A stretch of 64,000 bases of DNA from Pleodorina starrii (Eukaryota > Chlorophyta > Chlorophyceae > Chlamydomonadales > Volvocaceae). How positions within the stretch are numbered: position 1 is the stretch's first letter; each line of letters begins with the position of its first letter. Under the pieces are notes generated by a model. The model searched no databases. It was not told where the DNA came from and saw only the letters and a list, made by a program, of their open reading frames with translations. This document shows, in pieces, positions 25,229-33,822 of the stretch. The position numbers were made by a program, and so were the translations under genes. The DNA is taken from positions 114,220 through 178,219 of the forward strand of contig BRXU01000067.1 of the NCBI GenBank assembly GCA_030267565.1, written 5' to 3'.

Positions 25229-25429
25229 CTAGTGCACGTACCGCCGCCACAACACCGCCACCACCAGAGCGCTGGGCGCTGCCGCTACGGCGAAGCTGGC
25301 AGCAGGGTGATCGATCAGAGCATTCAGCGCCGCCCCACCCACGAGGACCAGCGCGCCCCCGAGCAACACGACGATCCAGGCGACTTCCAGCTGGGACTCG
25401 CTCATCGGTCGATAGCGTTCTTTTTCCAT
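25229..25429 (-). CDS. Small two-TM protein, 66 residues
   Basis: Two hydrophobic segments (VAWIVVLLGGALVLVGGAAL and FAVAAAPSALVVAVLWRRYV) joined by NALIDHPAA. Its length, two-helix layout and W-R-R-Y/F ending match the neighbour at 25752-25952, so the two are probably paralogues. ATG at 25429 or the in-frame ATG at 25405 may be the start. Function unknown. Confidence 0.5.
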   Translation of the reverse strand: MEKERYRPMSESQLEVAWIVVLLGGALVLVGGAALNALIDHPAASFAVAAAPSALVVAVLWRRYVH

Positions 25430-25703
25430 TTGACCGACGATAGGGGCCCCTCCCCTGCCCTGTGAACCAACCTTGATTTATGACCGCGGGTTGTCCACCC
25501 TGCCCGGGACAGCTTCACGCAGGAACCACACCCCGCGGAGCAGTCTGTACCGACAGATCGCCCTGTTGTAGGAGCTCTCGTTGACAGATCGACGTCACTT
25601 TTGCGAACGGAGTGGAGAACGGCGGATACTGGAGGCGGGAACTGGCGTGCTCACACCCACCGTTTCCCGGGAGGCTTGGTTGACCAGGCCGCGCCTCCCA
25701 GAA

Positions 25704-25733
25704 GAAAAAGCCGGGCGGCCGCCCGGCTTTTTC
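25704..25733. terminator. Bidirectional terminator
   Basis: A perfect palindrome: GAAAAAGCCGGGCGG followed directly by its reverse complement. The A-run and T-run make it a terminator in both directions. It lies between the two 66-residue paralogues. Confidence 0.8.
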
Positions 25734-25751
25734 CATGCCCGACGGCCCGGG

Positions 25752-25952
25752 CTAGTCCAGAAACCGCCGCCACCAGATCCCCACCACCACAGCACCCGGA
25801 ACCAGGGCAACGACAGTGCCCACCACGAAGTCTTCGACCAAGACACCGATCACCGCAGCCAGCAGACCCACCTGCACCCCGGCCAGCAACACCAGGATCC
25901 AGGCCATGTCGCGACGCTGCCGGGTCTTCCACTCTGCGCGTCTTCTGTGCAT
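25752..25952 (-). CDS. Small two-TM protein, paralogue of 25229-25429
   Basis: 66 residues from ATG at 25952. A basic N-terminus (MHRRRAEWKTRQRRD) precedes two membrane segments (MAWILVLLAGVQVGLLAAVI and GTVVALVPGAVVVGIWWRRF). Same length and same C-terminal pattern as the protein at 25229-25429, in the same orientation 320 bases away. A tandem duplication with strong divergence is likely. Function unknown. Confidence 0.5.
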   Translation of the reverse strand: MHRRRAEWKTRQRRDMAWILVLLAGVQVGLLAAVIGVLVEDFVVGTVVALVPGAVVVGIWWRRFLD

Positions 25953-26280
25953 TCGTAAAACGCTACGGACTGGTCCCCGCAACACCCAATTACCTCGCTT
26001 CGTTACCCCACACCCCGATTTAGTCCGGCACACTTCATGCAACATGTGGTCGCCATGGCGACCCACGACGGCAACAGGCAGGAGAGGACCGGTCCAGGAG
26101 AGCTGGCAGAAGAGAACCCGGGCATGGACCGGACCGTGCGTGGCGTCGCGCTGCGGATACAACGGCGCCGTATAGCCGGGTCGTCCTGAGATCCCCGGGG
26201 TCGGCCAGTACACTCACCGATCAATGGCGCCCCCTTCGGTCCGTCCTCTGGCCGATCAGCCGAGCAGGAGATCTTCGTCT

Positions 26281-26976
26281 ATGTGCTCCTCATCTATGCA
26301 TTCCGTTCCCGGATATCCCGATTCAGCCTTCGAGCGGGCTCGGGCCTACATCGCCGGGCCGGTGGCCCCGGAAGACGGGTTGACGCCGGCACTGAAGTGG
26401 GCCTTCCAGCACCACTCGGAAGGCCGGTGGAAGCGGATCGGGATCTTGGTGCCCGGGCAGGAGTGCGTGCGGGAGCATCGGGGGCTGCACCGGCTGCGGA
26501 CCCGCGGGGTCACCGTCGAAGCAGCCACCGACCCCCGACCGTTGGCCGGCTTCACCGGCCCGGTGATCGCCTACTGCCCGAACCTGTACGCCCTGGCCGT
26601 GGCGGAACGGCTGCCGATCACCTGTGGGATCGTGGCGGTAGCCGCCGACAACGCACCCTTGCGCCCGTGGGTGCACGCCTTCACCCCGCAGCATCTGGCC
26701 GGACACGTCCTGGCCCCGGTGCAGCCGCTGCTGCCGGATGCCACCGCGCGCCGGGCCATGGTGTACTTCACCCACCGCCTCACCACCACGTCCCTCGCAG
26801 ACGACCACCCACGGATCCAGGGCATCGTGGAGGGCCTGCGGCAGCTGCGCGCCCAGGGCGCGGTGTTCACCACCGAGGAACTGATCGCCCTGGCCCTGCA
26901 GCTGAACTGGCCCGCCGGCGCGGTGGACCAGCTCCAGCAACTGGCCGCTGAGGCCTTTCCGGAGCCAGCCGCCTGA
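26281..26976 (+). CDS. Uncharacterised protein, paralogue of the 56-kb pseudogene
   Basis: 231 residues with no signal peptide or membrane helix. Characteristic blocks are RAYIAGPVAPEDGLTPAL, RIGILVPGQECVREHRGLHR, GPVIAYCPNLYALAVAERLP and a C-terminal ELIALALQLNWPAGAVDQLQ. The same blocks, in the same order, occur at 56022-56724 (AYVAGPVAPANGLFQAITWA, VIAYAPDARMLTEAEDIDGV, QMLAAALRLDWPGHHAWTLH), so this is a gene family. The middle region with alternating strands and loops could be a Rossmann-like fold. ATG at 26281 is preferred because AGGAG lies about 9 bases upstream. Flanked downstream by a 26-bp-arm hairpin. Function unknown. Confidence 0.7.
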   Translation: MCSSSMHSVPGYPDSAFERARAYIAGPVAPEDGLTPALKWAFQHHSEGRWKRIGILVPGQECVREHRGLHRLRTRGVTVEAATDPRPLAGFTGPVIAYCPNLYALAVAERLPITCGIVAVAADNAPLRPWVHAFTPQHLAGHVLAPVQPLLPDATARRAMVYFTHRLTTTSLADDHPRIQGIVEGLRQLRAQGAVFTTEELIALALQLNWPAGAVDQLQQLAAEAFPEPAA

Positions 26977-27065
26977 CCCGCACGACACATTACCCGGGCC
27001 TTTCCCGCACCACCCTCACCTTTTCCGGGACCCCCGGCGGTGGAAGCGCTAACCGGCTCCGGGCC

Positions 27066-27120
27066 GGCGGCTCCTCGCCACAGCCACCGCCTCAGGCGGT
27101 GGCTGTGGCGAGGAGCCGCC
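27066..27120. terminator. 26-bp perfect hairpin
   Basis: Arms 27066-27091 and 27095-27120 match exactly around a TCA loop. No U-run. It is the second very long GC-rich perfect hairpin in the window after the one at 17150. Confidence 0.7.
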
Positions 27121-27237
27121 CGACGACAGAAGATGACGTGCCGATGCTTGGCGCACACAGATGGCCCTCACTACGGTGGCTGGTGGCACCGCCCGCCACG
27201 GCCGGTTGCCGGCCGTCAGAAGGGGGCACGTCCTGTC

Positions 27238-27654
27238 ATGACCCCCGATCCTCTGCTGCACCACCGGCAGGCAGTGCTGACGGCCGCTACCGTCCCACAC
27301 GCCCGGGTCATTACCCCCGCCGAGATCGACCTCGGCGAGCTCTCACGGGTGATCACCGCCTGCGCCCACACCGATGCGGTCCTCTACGGAGAGTTCACCG
27401 TCGAGACGGCCGCGCTGGACGATCACGACCCGGGCGAGCTGCGGTTCGACGAGCACGCCTTGTGCGGGGTGGTCGAGGACTGGGGACAGTCCCTGGACGG
27501 CACGCTCACGTTGAGCGCCTACGTCTACCTCGAGGCCCACGACCACGGGCCGCTGGGCATGACCCTGGAGCAGGCCATCAGGACGCTCAACCACATCCGC
27601 ACCCGGTGCCTGCACTGGCTGGACCCGGCCAACCACCACCCCACCACGGTCTGA
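27238..27654 (+). CDS. Hypothetical protein, 138 residues
   Basis: A soluble acidic protein: VITPAEIDLGELSRVITACA, VLYGEFTVETAALDDHDPGE, TLTLSAYVYLEAHDHGPLGM, LEQAIRTLNHIRTRCLHWLD. Alternating strands and two helices suggest a small alpha/beta fold. No family recognised. ATG at 27238 has GGGGGC about 10 bases upstream and fits the coding pattern; the longer open frame upstream runs through the hairpin at 27066 and is rejected. Confidence 0.5.
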   Translation: MTPDPLLHHRQAVLTAATVPHARVITPAEIDLGELSRVITACAHTDAVLYGEFTVETAALDDHDPGELRFDEHALCGVVEDWGQSLDGTLTLSAYVYLEAHDHGPLGMTLEQAIRTLNHIRTRCLHWLDPANHHPTTV

Positions 27655-28586
27655 CACCCACACAAGCACCACCAGTGGCTGCGAACAGTCCCCCCACCGG
27701 GCCACGGCGATGATGAGGCCCTGCCCGCCTTGGGGCATTACGGCGGCAGTGACGCACCCCGAGGCACACAGCCTTCGGGGCACCGGCCACCGGCCACCGG
27801 ATTATCGGCTCAGCGGTGGAGGGTCGCAGCAGGAGCCTCATCGTGCGGGATGCTGTACTGGGCGCTGATTCCATGGGGGTCCCGGCACCCCAGCGGGCGG
27901 CCACGGTCTCGACGCCGACCCCGGCGTGACAACGTTGCCCACCATCCGCCCCCCGGCGCCTGGAGATAGGCTCCACCCAGATCGCCGCCTCCGCCTAGGA
28001 CACCGGGCTGAACGCGCAGGTGAAGCCGCCGCAACACGCCCATGCCTTCGAGATCCTGGGGTGTATCGCGGTGGAATTCCGCATGTACCGGCACCACCAC
28101 CGCTCCCGCAGCGCCGTGGCGGCGCGGGAAGGACAAGCAGGATAGGCGCTGTGCAACCAGGACCTGTGGTGGCGCGGTTTCATGGGCGTTGTGGTGGTGT
28201 TTTCCAGCATCGACCCCGAGTGACTCGCTGTTCGGCTGTCACCGACGGAGAGGCTGCGCGCCCGGACCTGAGCCCCGATGGTTTCCACCACCGGTGCGGG
28301 AGCCCGTCCCTACTGCAGGGGACAAGATCCTGGGTTCACGGTCGTGCGACAGTACGGACGAACTGCCGCAGGTCGATGAGCGCGCTCCCCCAGTAGCACC
28401 AGAGGCCGCAGCGACACGCTGCTGCGCCGGTGTGCCGTCCGTTTCGGGACACATACCGGAAAGTTGTCCCCCTATCTGGCCACAAGGGTTTTGCATCTGT
28501 AATCTCCAGATGGGAAGTGACCTTGCTTTCCCTCCCCCCTCAGGTGGATCCCCCTGATTCCCACCTCTGCGCAGATTCGAGCGATC
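27655..28586. other. 930-bp region without a supported gene
   Basis: No convincing gene on either strand. Around 28020-28140 one plus-strand frame reads HAHAFEILGCIAVEFRMYRH and ends at a stop, which looks like a gene remnant but has no recognisable family. The coiled-coil gene begins at the right end with only a weak ribosome site. Confidence 0.4.
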
Positions 28587-30599
28587 ATGACCCTTCGCAA
28601 CACGTTCCTTGCCACCGGTACCGCAGCAGCGCTGGCCACCGGTGGGCTGTTCCTCACGGCCGCCCCGGCGGCCGCCGCCCCCGGCGATCCGGCGTGTGTG
28701 GCCGCGGAGGCCGAGCTGCGCGCGGCCCTGGAACGGGCCGGCCTGGAGGCTGCGCTCGTCGACGAGCTTGAGGCCGCAGTCGACGCGGTGATCACCGCCC
28801 AGGCCGAGCGTGACGCTCTGGCCGTGGCCGCCGCTGAGGCCCTGAGCACCCTGGAGGAGGCCGAGGCGAATCTGGCCGCGGCGGTCGAGGCCGCCGCTGA
28901 GGTGGACATTGAGGCCGCTGAGGAGGCGGTGGCCACCGCCCAGGTCGCCGTGGACGCCGCCGCGGCGGACCTGGTCGAGGCCGAGGCGAACCTAGCTGTG
29001 GAGGTGGAGGCCTACGAGGACGCGGTCGCCGCCGCCCAGGCCGATCTCGACGCCGCGGTGGCCGTCCAGGAGACGGCGCAGGAGGAGCTGGACGAGACCG
29101 AGGACGCCCTGCTCACGGCCGAGGCCGATCTTGACGCTGCGGTCGCGGCCCAGGAGGCCCTCGACGCCGCAGTGGCCGCCCAGGTCGACATCGACGCCGC
29201 CGTCGGCCCGGCACAGACAGACCTGGACGCGGCGGTGGCCGTGCAGGCCGAGGCGGATGCGGCCGTGGCTCCGGCCCAGGAAAGCCTCGACGCAGCCGTG
29301 GCTGTCCGGGTCGAGGCGCAGACCGCGGTGGATGCCGCCCAGACCGAGCTGGACGCGGCGGTGGCCGTGCAGGCCGACGCCGACGCCGACGTGGCTGCCG
29401 CCCAGGCCGCGCTGGACGCGGCGGTGGCCGTGCAGGCCGACGCCAACGTGGTCCTGACGGCCGCCGTGGCTGCCCGTGACGCCGCGGTCGCCGATGACGA
29501 CCCGGACAACGACGCGGCCGCCGAGCAGGCCGTTGTCGACGCCCAGGCCGCGGTGGACCTGGCCGACACGGCGGTCGCCGATGCGCAGGTGGCGCTGGGT
29601 GCCGCTGACGGGGTGGCCGCGGATGCGGCGGCCGCGGTGGCCCTCGAGCAGGGTGAGCTCACTACGGCCCAGGCCACGCTGGACACCGCGGTCGCCGTGG
29701 CGGCGCAGGCGCAGACCGTCCTGGACGAGACCCTGGCCGCCCAGGCCGCCGCCGACGCTGCGGTGGACACCGCTCAGGCTGAGCTCGACGCCGCTCTGGT
29801 CGCCCAGACCGAGGCGGCGGCGGCGGTGGCTGCCGCCGAGCTGGCGGTCCAGGAGGCCGGCACCGTCGCCGACGCGCAGGCGGGCGTGGAGGTCGCCGTC
29901 GGTGACCGCGACGCCGCCCAAGCGGACCTGGAGGAGGCCGACGCCGCGGTGGTTGCCGCCGAGGCCGCCCTGGAGGCGGCACAGGTCGAGCCGGAAGCGC
30001 TGGTGGAGGCCCGCGCCGAGGTCACCGCCGCCCAAGACGTCCTCACCGACGCGCAGGCAGACCGGGCCGCCGCCCAGGCCGAACTGGACGCCCAGCTGGG
30101 TCTGCTCGCCGAGGTGGAGGCCGCCGAGGACGACTTCGTGGCCGCGCAGGAGGACTTCGAGCTGGCCCTGGCGGCCGCGATCGAGGCCCAGCTGGCCCTC
30201 GATGCGACCATCGAGGAGCTGACCGACCTCCGCCTGGCCTTGGGCGAGGTCGGGGTGGACGTGGCCGAGCTGGAGGCCCTGTTCGACGCGACCCTCACCG
30301 CTTGCTCCACGGGGGTCGACATCGACATCGACACCGACAACGGTGTCATCGTCGGCCCACAGGCCACGCCGGGTGCCCCGTGGTCCCCGGGCACGACCCC
30401 GACCTCCTGGGTGCCCGGCTCCTCGATGCACAGCACCACGGTGTACGGCAGCAACCAGGGGATGAACGTGCAGACCGCCGGCACCGGCGCCACCGCAACC
30501 CAGGACGGCAACACCGGCCTGGGCGTGGCGCTCACCGGTGCCGGGCTGCTGGCCGCCACCGGGCTCGTGCTGCGCCGCCGGTTCAGCGCCCAGAGCTGA
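28587..30599 (+). CDS. Alanine-rich coiled-coil surface protein
   Basis: 670 residues. The signal peptide is MTLRNTFLATGTAAALATGG followed by LFLTAAPAAAAPGD, with cleavage likely after AAAA. Residues about 40-565 are almost pure heptad-type helix rich in Ala, Glu, Asp and Gln, built from units such as LDAAVAVQADADADVAAAQA of about 22 residues. A Thr/Ser/Gly/Pro region (about 575-635) leads to a C-terminal membrane helix GLGVALTGAGLLAATGLVL and the basic tail RRRFSAQS, the layout of a cell-wall sorting signal. No exact LPxTG is present. The sortase pseudogene follows 112 bases downstream, so the two were a substrate/enzyme pair. A rod-like spacer or adhesin on the cell surface is the likely role. 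Confidence 0.8.
   Translation: MTLRNTFLATGTAAALATGGLFLTAAPAAAAPGDPACVAAEAELRAALERAGLEAALVDELEAAVDAVITAQAERDALAVAAAEALSTLEEAEANLAAAVEAAAEVDIEAAEEAVATAQVAVDAAAADLVEAEANLAVEVEAYEDAVAAAQADLDAAVAVQETAQEELDETEDALLTAEADLDAAVAAQEALDAAVAAQVDIDAAVGPAQTDLDAAVAVQAEADAAVAPAQESLDAAVAVRVEAQTAVDAAQTELDAAVAVQADADADVAAAQAALDAAVAVQADANVVLTAAVAARDAAVADDDPDNDAAAEQAVVDAQAAVDLADTAVADAQVALGAADGVAADAAAAVALEQGELTTAQATLDTAVAVAAQAQTVLDETLAAQAAADAAVDTAQAELDAALVAQTEAAAAVAAAELAVQEAGTVADAQAGVEVAVGDRDAAQADLEEADAAVVAAEAALEAAQVEPEALVEARAEVTAAQDVLTDAQADRAAAQAELDAQLGLLAEVEAAEDDFVAAQEDFELALAAAIEAQLALDATIEELTDLRLALGEVGVDVAELEALFDATLTACSTGVDIDIDTDNGVIVGPQATPGAPWSPGTTPTSWVPGSSMHSTTVYGSNQGMNVQTAGTGATATQDGNTGLGVALTGAGLLAATGLVLRRRFSAQS
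29223..29480 (+). repeat. Tandem 60/66-bp units inside the coiled-coil gene
   Basis: The core CTGGACGCGGCGGTGGCCGT starts at 29223, 29349 and 29415, with a variant at 29289. The spacing is 66, 60 and 66 bases. The units encode 20-22 residues each and point to growth by unequal duplication. Confidence 0.7.
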
Positions 30600-30607
30600 C
30601 CCCGTTC

Positions 30608-30641
30608 GTGTCGGCCGGTGCCACACCGCACCGGCCGACAC
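30608..30641 (+). terminator. Hairpin after coiled-coil gene (first)
   Basis: 13-bp arms GTGTCGGCCGGTG and CACCGGCCGACAC around an 8-base loop, starting 9 bases after the stop codon. Confidence 0.65.
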
Positions 30642-30651
30642 CCTCAAACCA

Positions 30652-30687
30652 GGGCCGGGCACCGGTGACCACACCGGTGCCCGGCCC
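30652..30687 (+). terminator. Hairpin after coiled-coil gene (second)
   Basis: 16-bp perfect arms GGGCCGGGCACCGGTG and CACCGGTGCCCGGCCC around ACCA. Together with the first hairpin it forms a double terminator or attenuator between the surface protein and its sortase. Confidence 0.6.
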
Positions 30688-30711
30688 TCTCCACCGCCAG
30701 AGGTTTCCCTC

Positions 30712-31490
30712 ATGCACCAGCACGAGCACGAGCACCACGGCACCGCTCCCCTGAGGCCGAGGAGTCTCTCCGGTCCCAGCCGTCTCCTGCCGGCTGCCCT
30801 CGCCGTGACCGGTGCCGTAGGGCTGCTGGGCGCGGCGGCACTGCTCGGTCTTCCCCCGGATGCGCAAAAGACCACCGCCACCCCAGCAGCAACCACTACT
30901 ACCAGTCCACCTCCCTCTCCCACCGGCACCCCGACACCGTCCCTGGAGGCATCTACCGCCAGCGCGCCATCGGCGTCATCGAGTCCGGCCCCTGTCTCGG
31001 GCGGCGTCTCACCGCCAGGACCCGCCGACCCTGCACCGGCAGTGCTGCCCGCAGCATCGGCACCGGTGCACTTGATCGTGCCGGCGGCCGGCATCGACCA
31101 GCCGGTGATCGCTCTGACCCCTACGGCACAGAACCAGGCTGAGCAGTCGATCGTTCCCCCGTTGACCACCGACGCCTACTGGCTGAGCACCTACGGGACT
31201 CCCGGGGACGGTTCGCAGAACACCACCTACCTCACCGGGCACAGCTGAGAAGGCCTGGACGCGCCCTTCGACCGGCTCAGCACCCAGCTCACCTCCGGAG
31301 ACACCGTGGTGCTCGGCACCAGAACCGGTGAGATCACCTATGTCGTGGACACGGTCACCACCTATGACAAGAACACCCTCAAAGACAGCGAGATCTGGGC
31401 CATCGTGCCCAACCGGCTCGTGCTGATCAGCTGCTTCACCGACGATCCGTGGGGCAAGAACGTCGTCGTCAGCGCCACCCCGCACCATGA
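30712..31490 (+). pseudogene. Class F-type sortase, copy 2, broken
   Basis: Starts with ATG and a His-rich leader (MHQHEHEHHG), then the same membrane segment and Pro/Thr linker as copy 1, with a longer linker. At 31246-31248 the codon after the catalytic TGHS is TGA where copy 1 has TGG (Trp), so translation stops before the catalytic Cys. A second lesion lies near the 3' end, where one C is missing from the CCCCC run of copy 1 (around 31480). The rest of the catalytic domain, including LVLISC, is still present in the DNA. The loss leaves the upstream surface protein without its adjacent sortase; copy 1 could serve instead. Confidence 0.88.
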
Positions 31491-32155
31491 GCCCTGGCCA
31501 CCTTCGGGACCCATCCCTGACCAGGCCGCCGCGGAGGAACAGCACCACTGGAGCGTGGGCGCAGAGCACCGGTGAACGCCCCTCCCGGCCCAGAGAAGGC
31601 CGGCCCACCGCCACCCCAGCTGGCGTCCTCACCCCCGAGCGGTACCGGTGATCTCTCTACTAGGGAGACCCGCGCGGCTTCAGCCACCGGTACAGTCCGG
31701 CACGTCCTGTGGCGCGAAAGACCACCAGCTACCGCGGTGGGCGGTGATGACCTCGATCTGCTACGCCCTCCGGTGGTGACGGTGCCCTACCCAGGCGACC
31801 GTCGCCTTCCCTGCACGACCTTCGATCTCGGCGCTGGCCTCCGCATCGGCGATCACGCACCGGGCCTCCACCCGGAGGACGCCGTGCCCGTCCGCACCAC
31901 CCGTCCACCCGAACCCACACCGAGCGTGCAGCACACCATGCGGATGCACGATGGCGATGGACGCGGACCTCTTCCGACGGAGTAAGACCAAACCCGCTCC
32001 GACAAGGAACTTTACAGTTCCCATCCTTCCCCCGGTGAGGAAAAATTCTTTGAAACGGATCTGCCGACAGCTCCGGGAAGAGCCGGCCGGGGACAGCGGC
32101 CGGGAAGCCCGGCTGGTCGAGTGATCTTCCTAATGCCGATGAAAGGGTGCTTTCC

Positions 32156-32533
32156 GTGCGCGAGGACCTCAAGGCCACCTACCGGCGCCTCGGACTGGGT
32201 CAACGATTGCTGCTGCGACAACAGCTGAAGAAGGTGGAATCGATGTTGGACCCCTCCGAGACCACACAGATCCTCGCCCCGGGACAGTGGCGAGGTCAGC
32301 CCATCATCGCCGTGCTCACCACCTCACGACTGCTGCTGGCCCGCCCCGAGCAGAAGCAACCTTCCACGCACCAGGCAGTCTTCGCACGGGGCAGCATCTC
32401 GCAGCTGAGCGTCCACCCCTGCCCTCCCAAGGGTGCACGGTTCCGGCTGAAGCTGGGGTTGAACCTGGAAGAGTTCACCGTCACCCAGCGCGGCGACGAG
32501 TTCGAGCGCCTCCTGCGCGCCAACCAGATCTGA
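32156..32533 (+). CDS. Small PH-like domain protein, copy 2
   Basis: About 125 residues, the same protein as at 1352-1729 apart from a few residues (for example QRLLLRQQ instead of QRWLLRQQ, and TQRGDEFERLL instead of TQHGAEFERLL). The helical N-terminus and the beta-rich core ILAPGQWRGQPIIAVLTTSR are intact. The ribosome site AAAGGG and the GTG start are conserved. It stays intact beside a sortase copy that has two disabling lesions, so it may have a function independent of the sortase. Confidence 0.6.
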   Translation: MREDLKATYRRLGLGQRLLLRQQLKKVESMLDPSETTQILAPGQWRGQPIIAVLTTSRLLLARPEQKQPSTHQAVFARGSISQLSVHPCPPKGARFRLKLGLNLEEFTVTQRGDEFERLLRANQI

Positions 32534-32586
32534 CCGCCTCGTCAGAGAAAACCGCGACAACCCCCGTGCCGCGCCGGGGCCGCCCA

Positions 32587-32622
32587 GGCCCCCAAGGCCC
32601 CCAAGGCCCCCAAGGCCCCCAA
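32587..32622. repeat. Four perfect GGCCCCCAA units
   Basis: Exactly four 9-bp units. Repeat copy 1 has a single related unit at the matching place (near 1780), so the array expanded after the block was duplicated. Confidence 0.85.
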
Positions 32623-32790
32623 GGCAGCAAACCATGCCGTCACAAACCCGCGCGCATGTATTTGCATTCATGCCGCGTCTATCGTGGGAGGACCACCCAG
32701 ACGGTCCGGACCCCCGGCTTGTCCGTGCACGGATAGCTGTACGCGTCCAGACACTTCCTGGGTCGGTGGCGCCTTTCCCCCGATGGCGCC

Positions 32791-32829
32791 GGGCGGGCCC
32801 TGCCACATCCCCCTGGGCAGGGCCCGCCC
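32791..32829. terminator. GC-rich hairpin after PH-like copy 2
   Basis: Same 14-bp arms as at 1967-2005, with a loop of similar length. Retained although the loop sequence has changed. Confidence 0.6.
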
Positions 32830-32883
32830 CTCCCTTGTCCGGAGCGCACCACAACCCTCCGGCCGAAACCACCGGAGCACGAA

Positions 32884-33822
32884 ATGTTGACGTCACCTAT
32901 CGGTGCGGCAGTCCCGTCTTCGCCCATGGCAAGAGTTACTCCACTGATCACCACGGCCGCCCTCGGCGCCCCGTCCGACACACCCGCAGCCACCGTGCGC
33001 CCCCGCATTGACCCCGAACCTGGCGACTTCGCCCTCGTCCCTGCAGCGCCCCGTTCACAAAAGCAGTTGGTCAAAAGGTGGCTTGGTTCCTTGGATTCAG
33101 CCCACACCCGGCGCACTTATCGCTATGCCTGGAATGCCTGGGTCAGTTGGTTGTACGCCTCTGGGACCGATCTTCTCGGCGCGCGACGCACCGACGTGGA
33201 TGCCTGGCGGTTGGCCCTTACGGGTGCCCCGGCTACTCGAGCGCATAAACTTTCCGGGGTTTCATCGTTCTATGCCTACGCCGTCAGCCAAGGTGCCCTG
33301 GAAATCAACCCCTTTACCCGAGTGCGCCAAGCCAGGACTACGCCCAGCGCCCCCACGCGTCAGAGCCTCACCACGATCCAGGTGCGCTACCTCTTGGCCC
33401 ATGCCAAGAACCACAGCCCGCGCGCCCACGCCCTGGTCCACCTGCTGCTGACCACAGGGTTACGTGTCAGTGAAGCTCTCGCCATCCGCTACTCGGATTT
33501 CGCCCACATCACAGGCACTCTGGAGTTAGAGGTTACCCATGGGGCAGGCACGCAGACCCGGGTCCCCATCACCGCAGAGGCCGTGGTCGCGTTGGAGGCC
33601 TATCTGGGTCATCACCTTGATGGTGGCGCCAGAACGAGCCACGCCGACCATCCACTGTTCACCACGGCCACCGGCAAGCCTTGGGACCCCACAGACGCTT
33701 ACCGCACCCTCCGTCGCATAGCCATGGCCGCCGGCATCCCCGGCAGGATAAGCCCACAGTTGCTGCGCCACACCCATGCCGCACTCGCCTCGGAGCCCGA
33801 AGCTGGACTGGACAGTGCCTAG
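32884..33822 (+). pseudogene. Tyrosine recombinase, truncated and decayed
   Basis: 312 residues are readable. The N-terminal SAM-like core-binding domain is present (KRWLGSLDSAHTRRTYRYAW, KLSGVSSFYAYAVSQGALEI), as is the first catalytic Arg in LLLTTGLRVSEALAIRYSDF. The usual Lys loop reads GAGTQTRVPI without Lys, the H-x-L-R motif reads SPQLLRHTH with Gln in place of the first His, and the frame ends at EPEAGLDSA before the last His and the nucleophile Tyr. The stop TAG is formed by the TA target of the following IS630, but joining the flanks also gives TAG, so truncation predates that insertion. ATG at 32884 has GGAGC 6-10 bases upstream. Confidence 0.8.

Larger units (their letters stand above)
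30758..32843 (+). repeat. Direct repeat copy 2 (sortase / PH-like block)
   Basis: Second copy of 1-2019, same orientation, 30.8 kb away. It is longer by an insertion in the sortase linker and by expansion of a 9-bp repeat near its right end. Confidence 0.9.

Noticed and set aside
29223..29480. Regular DNA repeats considered as CRISPR or satellite
   Set aside because: They are in frame in a coiled-coil gene, have no spacers and encode heptad helix, so they are protein repeats.
28992..31169. Long minus-strand open frame of about 725 codons
   Set aside because: It is antisense to the coiled-coil gene and the sortase copy. Codon bias of the repetitive Ala/Glu-rich plus strand creates it, and the product is Gly/Arg/Val-rich without any domain.
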